A DNA stretch of 64,000 nt, from assembly GCF_017814435.1 (NCBI RefSeq), contig NZ_JAGJCB010000018.1:1-64000 (forward strand). The letters are read 5' to 3'. The position numbers and the translations under genes were made by a program. The DNA comes from Mariniflexile gromovii. GTDB taxonomy: Bacteria; Bacteroidota; Bacteroidia; Flavobacteriales; Flavobacteriaceae. The notes beneath the pieces are model-generated. The model did no database searches. It worked only from the letters and a program-made list of their open reading frames with translations, and was not told where the DNA came from. Each line of letters begins with the position of its first letter. Position 1 is the first letter of the stretch. Positions 26,638-37,048 of the stretch are shown here, in pieces.

Positions 26638-27396
26638 ATGAGGTTTACATATTTAATTTATTTGTTATATATATTAGTACTTTTTAACTGCAAGCAACCT
26701 AAAGAATATCTAACAAAAATTGAAGGGAAGCAAATTCAAATTACAGATTCATTAGCCATTGATCAGGATATTGAAGCTTTTATAAAACCATACAGAACAC
26801 ATATTAAAAAAGACCTGGACAGTGTGTTGGCGTTTTCGGCTGGCACTTACACAAAATCTGATGGGGAGTTTAATACAGCGATTGGAAATTTTATGGCCGA
26901 TGCCGTTTTTGATGAAGCAAACCCTGTTTTTAAAAAGAGAACGGGTAAAGACATAGACATGGTTATTTTAAACCACGGTGGCATCCGCTCTATAATCAAT
27001 AAAGGAAACATAACTACAAGGACTGCTTTTGAATTAATGCCTTTTGAAAACAGTATTATAGTGGTAGCCATGAAAGGGAGTCAGATAGATAGTTTGGTAA
27101 ACTACCTAAGTAAAGCATATAAAGCGCACCCCATATCGAAACTTAAACTTTCAATTGATAAAAATTTTGATGTGATTGAAGCTTTAATTAATGGCCAAGA
27201 AATAGACCCTCACAAAACATATTATGTTGCTACAAACGATTATTTGTATAATGGAGGTGACGACATGACATTTTTTAAACCAAATGAAGAAGTTTATGTT
27301 TTAGATTACAAAATACGAAATGCCTTAATTGATAATTTCAAAAAAGTTGACACTATAAGCCCAATAATGGACGATAGGTTTATTATGATTAAGTAG
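26638..27396 (+). CDS. 5'-nucleotidase C-terminal domain lipoprotein
   Basis: A 253-residue lipoprotein corresponding to the substrate-binding C-terminal domain of UshA-type 5'-nucleotidases, encoded without the metallophosphatase half. ATG 26638 is chosen because it gives a signal peptide with lipobox Cys18 (LFNC); upstream in-frame codons lack such a signal. Family motifs are 'AIGNFMADAVFDEA', 'ILNHGGIRSIINKGNITTRTAFELMPFENSI' and 'YYVATNDYLYNGGDDMTFF'. The following gene encodes the missing N-terminal catalytic domain, so the pair probably forms one periplasmic enzyme releasing phosphate and nucleoside from nucleotides. The gene order is the reverse of the domain order in UshA. Confidence 0.88.
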   Translation: MRFTYLIYLLYILVLFNCKQPKEYLTKIEGKQIQITDSLAIDQDIEAFIKPYRTHIKKDLDSVLAFSAGTYTKSDGEFNTAIGNFMADAVFDEANPVFKKRTGKDIDMVILNHGGIRSIINKGNITTRTAFELMPFENSIIVVAMKGSQIDSLVNYLSKAYKAHPISKLKLSIDKNFDVIEALINGQEIDPHKTYYVATNDYLYNGGDDMTFFKPNEEVYVLDYKIRNALIDNFKKVDTISPIMDDRFIMIK

Positions 27397-27424
27397 CAAA
27401 GTTTCAAAGTGACAAAGAGGCAAA

Positions 27425-27466
27425 GTTATGAGTTATGAGTTATGAGTTATGAGTTATGAGTTATGA
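27425..27466. repeat. Six perfect copies of the heptamer GTTATGA
   Basis: Six uninterrupted 7-base units lie between the two halves of the split nucleotidase. Because the copies are perfect, the tract is recent or maintained, and copy number is likely to vary between strains. Confidence 0.93.
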
Positions 27467-27511
27467 GCAAAATAAGAGTAACTGAACTTAATAACCCTGA
27501 TAAACTTGAAA

Positions 27512-27559
27512 TCTTTGAATCTTTGAAACTGTGAAGCTTTGAAGCTCTGAAACACTGAA
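27512..27559. repeat. Six diverged 8-base units (NCTTTGAA type)
   Basis: Six consecutive octamers ending TGAA (for example TCTTTGAA, ACTGTGAA, GCTTTGAA, GCTCTGAA, ACACTGAA) run to 12 bases before the ATG of the metallophosphatase gene. With the heptamer tract just upstream, simple repeats cover more than half of this 174-base gap. Confidence 0.7.
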
Positions 27560-27570
27560 ACTCAAAAAAA

Positions 27571-28488
27571 ATGAAGCGTAGAGATTTTATACAACAAGTA
27601 TCGGCAACAACGGCAGTGGTAACCATTGGAGGTTTCGGACTTCAATCGTTTTCTACATTACCTAAAACCACAAAAATTACCATTCTACATACCAACGATG
27701 TCCATAGCCATATTGATGCTTTTGGACCTGATGATGGTAGAAATGCCAATAAAGGAGGCGTAGCAAGAAGAGCTGCGTTAATTGAATCTATTAGAAATGA
27801 AAATCCAAACACCCTTTTATTGGATGCTGGCGATATTTTTCAAGGAACCCCCTACTTTAATTATTATGGAGGCGAACTGGAATTTAAATTGATGAGTAAA
27901 TTAAAATATGATGCAGCCACTATTGGCAATCATGATTTTGATAACGGAATTGATGGGCTATATGCCCAACTTCCACATGCTGAATTTCAGTTTATATCTT
28001 CAAATTATGATTTTTCAAACACCATCATGGATACACACGTAAAACCATACAAAACCTTTATAAAAGAGGGTATTAAAATTGGTGTTTTCGGGTTAGGTAT
28101 TGAATTAGATGGTTTGGTAGACCCTGCCATGTACAATGAAACAAAGTATTTAGACCCTGTTGAAATGGCTCAGGAGATGACCCACATTTTAAAAACCAAT
28201 GAAAAGTGCGATTTGGTAATATGCTTATCGCATTTAGGGTATGATTACAAAACGAATCCTAACAAAATAAGCGATTTAAAACTGGCAGCTTTAACAAAAG
28301 ATATTGATTTAATTATTGGAGGGCACACACATACTTTTTTACCAAAACCGACTGTTATAAAAAATATTGAAAACAAAAACATGCTGGTAAACCAAGTGGG
28401 ATGCTATGGAATAAATTTAGGCAAAATAGATTTTTATTTTGATGCCAACAAAGATAAATCTGCAAACGGCACTTCCATCATTGTTTAA
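27571..28488 (+). CDS. Metallophosphatase, 5'-nucleotidase N-terminal domain
   Basis: A 305-residue exported calcineurin-like phosphatase. The N-terminus MKRRDFIQQVSATTAVVTIGGFG looks like a Tat-type leader (Arg-Arg followed by a hydrophobic stretch). Metal ligands are visible in order: Asp and His in 'ILHTNDVHSHID', Asp in 'LLDAGDIFQGTPYF', the Asn-His pair in 'AATIGNHDFDNG', His in 'VICLSHLGYD' and His-x-His in 'LIIGGHTHTFLPKP'. It lacks the C-terminal nucleotide-binding domain, which is supplied by the preceding gene. Its stop overlaps that of the convergent YhhN-like gene by four bases. Confidence 0.92.
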   Translation: MKRRDFIQQVSATTAVVTIGGFGLQSFSTLPKTTKITILHTNDVHSHIDAFGPDDGRNANKGGVARRAALIESIRNENPNTLLLDAGDIFQGTPYFNYYGGELEFKLMSKLKYDAATIGNHDFDNGIDGLYAQLPHAEFQFISSNYDFSNTIMDTHVKPYKTFIKEGIKIGVFGLGIELDGLVDPAMYNETKYLDPVEMAQEMTHILKTNEKCDLVICLSHLGYDYKTNPNKISDLKLAALTKDIDLIIGGHTHTFLPKPTVIKNIENKNMLVNQVGCYGINLGKIDFYFDANKDKSANGTSIIV

Positions 28489-29240
28489 GATAAAACTGTA
28501 TCAGTCCTATAACTTTCCTTTAATAGTAATGGTTTAGGCTTTTTTACTTTAATACCTGTATTCATTATATACTTAAACATAATGTATAGTCCCAATGCAT
28601 ACAATACCCTATGCAATAGCTCTAAACTCCAGTCGTTTAAATAATATAATTTTAAATAGTTCAATGTTACAGATAAACCAATAAACAATACGGCTGTTAA
28701 AAATAAGGTAGATTGTTTTGTTTGTGTGTTTAAATAAACCCCTAAAGACACTAACATTAAAACAATTAAGAAAATACTTTTTATACCATACAGCATCACT
28801 TCAGTTCTATTTGATACAACTTCACTTAAAATACCATATATAATATTCAAGAAATAAAGGTTTATTGAAAGCACAACCAACAAATAGACTCCAATTAAAA
28901 TAGTAACTTCCGAAAGTTTAAATTTGGGAACCACCATAATTAATAAATACAAGTAACTTATTATATAAAGTATGCTTGACGTTTCAATTATGACATCTTC
29001 ATTAAAAAACATAGGGCTTATATCCCCCAAAAAAGAGAATAATAAAAAGGAGATAAAAACAAATCCCAAAGATGAAAATCTAACAAAGAAGAAAATTAAT
29101 AATACAGGTATGAAAAGAGGCATAGCTGTTTTCATTATGAGAGCATCATTTGTGATAACTCCATAAACGTTTAATGCTATTAATAGGATTAATGCACAAA
29201 AAAAGATCGTACTAAAAGTAAATTTGGGCCAATTTTTCAT
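28485..29240 (-). CDS. YhhN-like integral membrane protein, copy 1
   Basis: A 251-residue polytopic inner-membrane protein with about eight hydrophobic helices. ATG 29240 (MKNWPKFTF..) is preferred over a TTG nine codons upstream. The topology, with the 'SFLGDISPMFF' segment after the third helix and 'LLHRVLYALGLYIMF' at the end, resembles the YhhN family, which includes mammalian lysoplasmalogenase TMEM86B. Catalytic Asp residues of that family are not confidently aligned, so enzymatic activity is unproven. A second protein of like topology is encoded next at 29403. The two are probably co-transcribed, although 162 bases apart. Confidence 0.65.
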   Translation of the reverse strand: MKNWPKFTFSTIFFCALILLIALNVYGVITNDALIMKTAMPLFIPVLLIFFFVRFSSLGFVFISFLLFSFLGDISPMFFNEDVIIETSSILYIISYLYLLIMVVPKFKLSEVTILIGVYLLVVLSINLYFLNIIYGILSEVVSNRTEVMLYGIKSIFLIVLMLVSLGVYLNTQTKQSTLFLTAVLFIGLSVTLNYLKLYYLNDWSLELLHRVLYALGLYIMFKYIMNTGIKVKKPKPLLLKESYRTDTVLS

Positions 29241-29402
29241 GATTTCAAGACAAGTAGGTTGACTCAAATATATAAATAAAAACGTTTTAAACGTTAAAAT
29301 AATACCTTTTATCGATGTTTAGTGTTTTTTTTGTGCGTTTTATCGGTTATTGAATTATTTATCTGACAGAAAATAATTAAAAACGGGTGTGATTGTATGA
29401 AA

Positions 29403-30122
29403 TTAATCAAGATACATCTTCTCTTCTTCCCACTTTACACGGTCAGGTTCGATTTTAGATTGTTTATAGAAAAAATAAACTGAGAACAAAAACAAAGTCG
29501 TAGAAATCACTTGAAGAAAATTTCTTGCTGTAATATAAGTATAAGCCACCCATATTACCTCTCCAAAAACAATGCATAACGACCCTAAAAACAAGTACAA
29601 AGCCTTCACATTATCTCTGTAAAAATAATTTATTAATGTAACCGATAAAAGTATTAGCATGATTATGTTGTAGGCTAATTCAAAATAATATTCATTGGCA
29701 TCCACCACATAGGGGGCTATTATCCCTTGTAAAACATAAATGATATATATATTTAAAATTGTTAAAATTAGTATATGAATTGTATAATTTTTTAGTGAGT
29801 AACTTAAAGAAATAGATTTTAAAACTTCTATAGTTAAAAAAGCATAAGCAAGTATATACAAACCGTTTGCTACATAATAATAAAAATCATGCGAAATATA
29901 AGGTGCTATAAAAATCATTAATTCCGAAAGAGAAAACAGCACTAAAAAAAGCGTAAAAAACAAAGATTTTTTATTTACGGTAACGAAATACAAAACAGTA
30001 ACTACGGGCAATATAATGGATTTGAGAGCGTTTGCTATTATATCTTCACTCCTAAGCTGAAATATGACAGATAGTATGTAAAGTAATAATGCTAAAATCA
30101 CCAAGACTTTCGACTTGTTCAT
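29403..30122 (-). CDS. YhhN-like integral membrane protein, copy 2
   Basis: A 239-residue polytopic membrane protein with about eight hydrophobic segments ('VLVILALLLYILSVIFQL', 'SIILPVVTVLYFVTV', 'LFFTLFLVLFSLSELMIFIAPYI'). The layout parallels the protein encoded at 28485, suggesting an old duplication within the YhhN-like group, but sequence identity by eye is low. It ends with the hydrophilic tail 'KQSKIEPDRVKWEEEKMYLD'. No motif indicates a substrate. It is flanked downstream by its paralogue and upstream by ligA. Confidence 0.6.
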   Translation of the reverse strand: MNKSKVLVILALLLYILSVIFQLRSEDIIANALKSIILPVVTVLYFVTVNKKSLFFTLFLVLFSLSELMIFIAPYISHDFYYYVANGLYILAYAFLTIEVLKSISLSYSLKNYTIHILILTILNIYIIYVLQGIIAPYVVDANEYYFELAYNIIMLILLSVTLINYFYRDNVKALYLFLGSLCIVFGEVIWVAYTYITARNFLQVISTTLFLFSVYFFYKQSKIEPDRVKWEEEKMYLD

Positions 30123-30209
30123 AATAACAATTTATTGTTGAATTACAAATATAACTACATTATGTTTTTAAACGGCAAAAAAATACATTTTACCTACAAA
30201 ACGCAACGT

Positions 30210-33103
<2,894 letters not shown>

Positions 33104-33171
33104 AATAATATTTTAAAATAATTAGTGCTCACCTATACTAGCACCTACGGTAATCTAATAAAAATATTTGA

Positions 33172-33663
33172 TTACAAATCTTTTACCATCCAAACACCAC
33201 ATGAGTAATGCCCGGTATTTCCTAAAGCGCTTTTCAAATGCTTAAAACCGTAACTTTCGTAGATATGAATAGCGGCTTTTAGCTGTGGTGCCGATTCCAA
33301 ATAACATTTTTTATATCCCAAATTTTTGGCAGTTTCCAAACATTTTTCAAAAAGGGCGCGTCCAAAACCTTTTCCTCGTATTTTAGGTGAAAAATACATT
33401 TTTTGAATTTCGCACACATCAGTTTCAAAATCCTTTAATGGTTTTACCCCACCGCCACCTAAAATTTCACCATCGGCATCAATTACAAAATAAGCATCAT
33501 TGGTGTTTTGATAAGATTCGTACATTCTTGGTGTTTCTTCATCAGCATACGCCGTTCCTTCCAAAGGAATTTTAAATTCATGAAAACACGCTCTAATAAC
33601 TTGCTCTATTTGAGCGTTATCTTTAGGTGCTATTTTCCGAATAACAATAGTATCTTTACTCAC
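33172..33663 (-). CDS. GNAT family N-acetyltransferase
   Basis: A 163-residue acetyl-CoA-dependent acetyltransferase of unknown acceptor. The GNAT core is visible: 'IVIRKIAPKDNAQIEQVIRACF' at the N-terminus, 'FVIDADGEILGGGGVKPL', the acetyl-CoA loop in 'MYFSPKIRGKGFGRALFEKCLE' (about 89-110) and 'YESYGFKHL' near the C-terminus. The start is GTG at 33663, with no earlier ATG. The gene diverges from the lipoprotein-ribD operon. Related small GNATs may act on amines or amino acids, but nothing here fixes the substrate. Confidence 0.87.
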   Translation of the reverse strand: MSKDTIVIRKIAPKDNAQIEQVIRACFHEFKIPLEGTAYADEETPRMYESYQNTNDAYFVIDADGEILGGGGVKPLKDFETDVCEIQKMYFSPKIRGKGFGRALFEKCLETAKNLGYKKCYLESAPQLKAAIHIYESYGFKHLKSALGNTGHYSCGVWMVKDL

Positions 33664-33672
33664 TTAAAATGT

Positions 33673-33680
33673 TAATTTTG
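33673..33680 (+). promoter_or_regulatory. -7 element for the lipoprotein-ribD-HAD-yigZ operon
   Basis: TAATTTTG matches TAnnTTTG exactly, 50 bases before the ATG at 33730, in the short divergent gap. The -33 region (near 33654) reads TTTAC, a partial match. Confidence 0.5.
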
Positions 33681-33729
33681 TACTCGATGTTTATCGGGAT
33701 GAAGATACATTAAATCTAAAAAATCAGGA

Positions 33730-34182
33730 ATGAAACGCCTTATAATCTTATCAACAATATTGCTTACCCTTTTTAATTGCTCTGTAAATGAGAAGCCTGA
33801 GTTTTTAGGTGTTGAAAATATAAAAATACTTGAATCTACCCCAGAATACATCATTCTTACTGCTGACGCTCTATTTGAAAACCCTAATATTATTGGTGGT
33901 GAACTGGAAGTTAGCGATATAAAAGTTTATGTAAACAACAGCGAAATGGCTTCAGTTTCATCAAATAATTTTGAAATTCCTGCTAAAAAGGAGTTTTCAA
34001 TACCATTGACCGCCAATGTACCTATTGACAGCATTTTTGGTGATGAAAATTTAAGCAGTTTGATAGGGAGTTTGTTAACCAAAAAAATAAAAGTAAACTA
34101 TAAAGGCGTAATTAACTATAAAGTTTTAGGCTATTCACATAGTTATGAGGTTGATAAAACCGAAGACGTAAAAATTAAATAA
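33730..34182 (+). CDS. LEA14/WHy-type lipoprotein
   Basis: A 150-residue lipoprotein: signal peptide with lipobox Cys17 (LFNC), then a beta-rich domain. 'YIILTADALFENPNIIGGELEVSDIKVYVN' followed by 'FEIPAKKEFSIPLTANVPID' and 'IKVNYKGVINYKVLG' is the pattern of the LEA14/water-stress-hypersensitive (WHy) fold, an immunoglobulin-like sandwich. These proteins occur in Bacteroidota as small periplasmic lipoproteins of unknown function. It begins the four-gene operon with ribD 10 bases downstream, but a link to riboflavin synthesis is not implied. Confidence 0.8.
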   Translation: MKRLIILSTILLTLFNCSVNEKPEFLGVENIKILESTPEYIILTADALFENPNIIGGELEVSDIKVYVNNSEMASVSSNNFEIPAKKEFSIPLTANVPIDSIFGDENLSSLIGSLLTKKIKVNYKGVINYKVLGYSHSYEVDKTEDVKIK

Positions 34183-34192
34183 CCTATTTTTT

Positions 34193-35245
34193 TTGAACAA
34201 CCACGAAACATACATAAAACGTTGCATTGAAATTGCCAAAAACGGTTTAGGCACTACCAGACCCAACCCCATGGTTGGCAGCGTGATTGTTTATAACCAA
34301 CAAATTATTGGCGAAGGTTTTACCAGTGCTTATGGTGGCAACCATGCCGAAGCGAATGCTATCAATGCGGTAAAAGACAAATCGCTTTTAAAAGAAGCTA
34401 CTCTATATGTTACTTTAGAACCTTGTTCCCATTTTGGAAAAACACCACCTTGTAGTGACCTCATTATCAAACACCAAATACCAAATGTAGTTATTGGTTG
34501 TATTGACGATAATTTACAAGTTGCTGGAAAAGGCATAGAAAAACTAAAAAATGCCGGTTGCCATGTAACTATTGGTGTTTTAGAAAAAGAATGCAAAGCG
34601 CACCACAAACGCTTTTTCACATTTCACAATAAAAAAAGGCCTTATATTATTTTAAAATGGGCCGAAACCGCCGATGGTTTTATTGCCCCAGAAACAAAGA
34701 ACGAACAAAAACCTGTTTGGATAACCAATGCATATTCCAGACAGTTAGTCCACAAATGGCGCACCGAAGAGCAAGCTATTTTAGTAGGAACAAATACCGT
34801 TTTGCAAGACAACCCCAGTTTAACCGTTAGAGATTGGACAGGGCACAACCCTATTAGAGTTGTTTTAGACAAAAACGAAAAGTTACCAAAAAGCCTAAAT
34901 GTTTTTAATGTACAAGCTGAAACAATTGTAATAAGCTCAAAAAATCAAAACACAAATTCCAAAAACCAACATTGGAATTTGGAATTTATAAATTGGGATT
35001 TAAAAACTTCTATAGCAAAACAAATTTGCGACTGTCTTTATAACCGTAACATCAATTCCATTATTATTGAAGGGGGCACAAAAACGCTTCAAACTTTTAT
35101 AAATGAAAACCTTTGGGATGAAGCGCGCATTTTTACAGGAACTACCACATTCAAAAATGGTGTAAAAGCACCTAATTTTTCTGGAACATTAATTTCAGAA
35201 GAAAAAATATTAACCGATATACTCAAAACCTACAAGAATGATTAA
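34193..35245 (+). CDS. ribD: Bifunctional riboflavin deaminase-reductase RibD
   Basis: Performs the second and third steps of riboflavin synthesis, deaminating the pyrimidine and reducing the ribosyl side chain with NADPH. The 350-residue protein has the N-terminal deaminase with zinc ligands His51 (HAE motif, Glu53 catalytic), Cys78 and Cys87 ('PCSHFGKTPPC'). The C-terminal reductase domain starts at 'RPYIILKWAETADGFI', with 'ILVGTNTVLQDNPSLTVR' and 'SIIIEGGTKTL'. The start is TTG at 34193, giving the usual 'YIKRCIEIAKNGLGTTRPNPMVG' N-terminus. It overlaps the HAD gene by eight bases. Confidence 0.95.
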   Translation: MNNHETYIKRCIEIAKNGLGTTRPNPMVGSVIVYNQQIIGEGFTSAYGGNHAEANAINAVKDKSLLKEATLYVTLEPCSHFGKTPPCSDLIIKHQIPNVVIGCIDDNLQVAGKGIEKLKNAGCHVTIGVLEKECKAHHKRFFTFHNKKRPYIILKWAETADGFIAPETKNEQKPVWITNAYSRQLVHKWRTEEQAILVGTNTVLQDNPSLTVRDWTGHNPIRVVLDKNEKLPKSLNVFNVQAETIVISSKNQNTNSKNQHWNLEFINWDLKTSIAKQICDCLYNRNINSIIIEGGTKTLQTFINENLWDEARIFTGTTTFKNGVKAPNFSGTLISEEKILTDILKTYKND

Positions 35246-35849
35246 AGCCATTATATTCGACTTTGGCAACGTGTTCATCAACCTAGATATTGAAGGCGCT
35301 ATTAAACACACTTTTAATCAATTTAAAATTGATACCCTTTCGGAAGAAATGACGGCTTTTAATGGTTTATATGAACAAGGATTAATTTCAACCGAAGAAT
35401 TCCTTGAGTTTTATGTTGAAAATTTTCCAGATATGTCTTCAGAAGCATTAATAGACATTTGGAATTTCATGCTTAAAGATTTTCCGAAGCACCGATTGGA
35501 ATTTTTAAAAGAGTTAAAAGCATCTTCAAAGTACAAACTCATACTTTTAAGCAATACCAACGAACTTCATATAGATTACATAAAAAGAAATGTTCCGTTT
35601 TACGATGCATTTAAAAATTATTTTGATGCATTTTATTTATCGCACGAAATCAATTTAAGAAAACCGAACCGCGATATTTTCGATTTTGTTTTAAATGAAA
35701 ACAAATTAAATGCCAACGAATGTCTTTTTATAGATGACAATGAAGCCAATTGCAACACCTCAAAAGCCTTAGGCATTGAAACATGGCACATTAATCCAGA
35801 AACCGAAGATGTTTCAAATTTATTTAAAACTAAAAAAGACCTATTTTAA
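35238..35849 (+). CDS. HAD-superfamily phosphatase, YihX-like
   Basis: A 203-residue HAD hydrolase with helical cap, class IA. Motif I is 'IIFDFGNVFINLD': the nucleophile Asp9 is present and the second position is Gly, as in YihX and epoxide-hydrolase-type HADs (DxGNV) rather than DxD. Motif II is 'LILLSNTNELH', motif III Lys is in 'EINLRKPNRDIFDF' and motif IV acids are in 'CLFIDDNEAN'. YihX removes phosphate from glucose-1-phosphate. In a riboflavin operon the protein could instead be the missing phosphatase for 5-amino-6-ribitylamino-uracil phosphate, which is inference from context. It overlaps ribD and abuts yigZ. Confidence 0.87.
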   Translation: MIKAIIFDFGNVFINLDIEGAIKHTFNQFKIDTLSEEMTAFNGLYEQGLISTEEFLEFYVENFPDMSSEALIDIWNFMLKDFPKHRLEFLKELKASSKYKLILLSNTNELHIDYIKRNVPFYDAFKNYFDAFYLSHEINLRKPNRDIFDFVLNENKLNANECLFIDDNEANCNTSKALGIETWHINPETEDVSNLFKTKKDLF

Positions 35850-36464
35850 TTGAGTTTGGTTGAAAAAGACACATACAAAACCATCAAAACTTCAACCGAA
35901 GCCATACTGTTTAAAGAGAAGAACAGCAAGTTTTTTGGTTATGCCTACCCTGTTTTAAATGAAGATGATGTAAAGCTTCATTTGGAAACATTAAAAAAAG
36001 AACACCATGCAGCAAGACATTGGTGCTACGCATACCAACTTGGAACGGAAACCATATACTACCGAGCCAATGACGATGGCGAACCCAGTAATTCTGCTGG
36101 CATGCCCATTTACGGGCAAATACAATCGTTTGAGGTTACCAATATTTTAGTTGTGGTGGTTCGTTACTTTGGAGGCGTTAAACTGGGTGTTGGCGGTTTA
36201 ATAAGCGCCTATCGCGCCACAGCGCAATTAACCCTGGAAGCATCCACAATTATTGAAAAAACCATCAATGTTGATTATGTAATCTCTTTTGATTACAAAA
36301 ACATGAACACCGTGATGCGGATTATAAAAGAGAAAAATTTAAACATTACCAACCAAAAATTGGAATTGGATTGCCAAATAACAATCTCTGTTAGAAAAAA
36401 AGAAGCCGAATCTGTTTTTGAAACTTTCAATCATCTTTTTGAAATCGACATAAAAGAAATTTAG
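35850..36464 (+). CDS. YigZ/IMPACT family protein
   Basis: A 204-residue protein with the two-domain YigZ layout: an N-terminal IMPACT domain (about 20-125) with 'KKEHHAARHWCYAYQLG', 'DDGEPSNSAGMPIYGQI' and 'VVVVRYFGGVKLGVGGLISAYRATAQ', and a C-terminal DUF1949-type ferredoxin-like domain. The eukaryotic relative IMPACT/YIH1 inhibits the kinase GCN2; the bacterial role is unknown, perhaps nucleic-acid binding. The start is TTG at 35850, directly after the TAA of the HAD gene. It converges on the thioesterase gene with one base between stops. Confidence 0.92.
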   Translation: MSLVEKDTYKTIKTSTEAILFKEKNSKFFGYAYPVLNEDDVKLHLETLKKEHHAARHWCYAYQLGTETIYYRANDDGEPSNSAGMPIYGQIQSFEVTNILVVVVRYFGGVKLGVGGLISAYRATAQLTLEASTIIEKTINVDYVISFDYKNMNTVMRIIKEKNLNITNQKLELDCQITISVRKKEAESVFETFNHLFEIDIKEI

Positions 36465-36465
36465 A

Positions 36466-36864
36466 TTAATTATTAATAGCGTCTAAAATGTATTGAGGCA
36501 CTTTCATTGGTCTGTTGGTTTTCATATCTATAAACACCAATGTGGTACTTGCCAAGGTTAAAATCTCACCCTTTTCATTAGTAATTTCATACTCAAATTC
36601 AATCTTAGCGGTGGGCCTATTTTTTAGTTGAGTTTTTACATTAATTACATCATCATAAACAGCTGATTTTTTATAGTTTATACTTAAAGAAACTACGGGT
36701 AGCATCACGCCATTTTCCTCCATACTCTTATAAGAAATTCCTAATTTCCTAAGCCACTCAATACGCCCCATTTCCAGATATAATGCGTAGTTTCCGTGAT
36801 AAACAACGCCCATTTGGTCTGTTTCACCGTATCTCACTCTTATTTGTATTTCGTCGATTTTCAT
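36466..36864 (-). CDS. Acyl-CoA thioesterase, YbgC/4-hydroxybenzoyl-CoA type
   Basis: A 132-residue single hot-dog domain. The signature block is 'VRYGETDQMGVVYHGNYALYLEMGRIEWLRKLG' (about 9-41). It contains the 'Dx(M)GVVYHGNY' active-site stretch, although the catalytic Asp position is occupied as 'TDQMG' as in other family members. It should hydrolyse acyl-CoA thioesters; YbgC proteins associate with the Tol-Pal envelope system or act on short or medium acyl-CoA. It is monocistronic and divergent from dnaA. Substrate cannot be set from sequence. Confidence 0.9.
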   Translation of the reverse strand: MKIDEIQIRVRYGETDQMGVVYHGNYALYLEMGRIEWLRKLGISYKSMEENGVMLPVVSLSINYKKSAVYDDVINVKTQLKNRPTAKIEFEYEITNEKGEILTLASTTLVFIDMKTNRPMKVPQYILDAINN

Positions 36865-37048
36865 AAGGTTAATTAAATAATTTTTTGTAGCTTCGGCAAA
36901 GGGATAAACATGGGGAAAAAATTCTAAAAATTCAATACTATTTCATTTTTTTTTTAAGAATTTTGTTCACATATTTGCCAAACCAAAAAGGGGGTTAATA
37001 ATATTAATTTTCTTTCACAACCTAACAAACAAAATCAGAATAATAAAA

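Noticed and set aside
27425-27466. CRISPR array
   Set aside because: The units are seven bases and contiguous, with no spacers. No cas gene is present anywhere in the window.
29241-29267. TTG start giving nine more residues to the first YhhN-like protein
   Set aside because: ATG 29240 directly precedes the first hydrophobic helix and the extra residues add no feature.
33672-33854. Reverse 60-codon ORF in the divergent gap before the LEA-type lipoprotein
   Set aside because: It is antisense to the lipoprotein signal sequence and covers a promoter-like element of that gene.
36865-37048. Possible replication origin in the dnaA upstream gap
   Set aside because: No TTATNCACA-type DnaA box or cluster of related 9-mers and no clear unwinding element pattern. 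In Bacteroidota the origin is often not beside dnaA.
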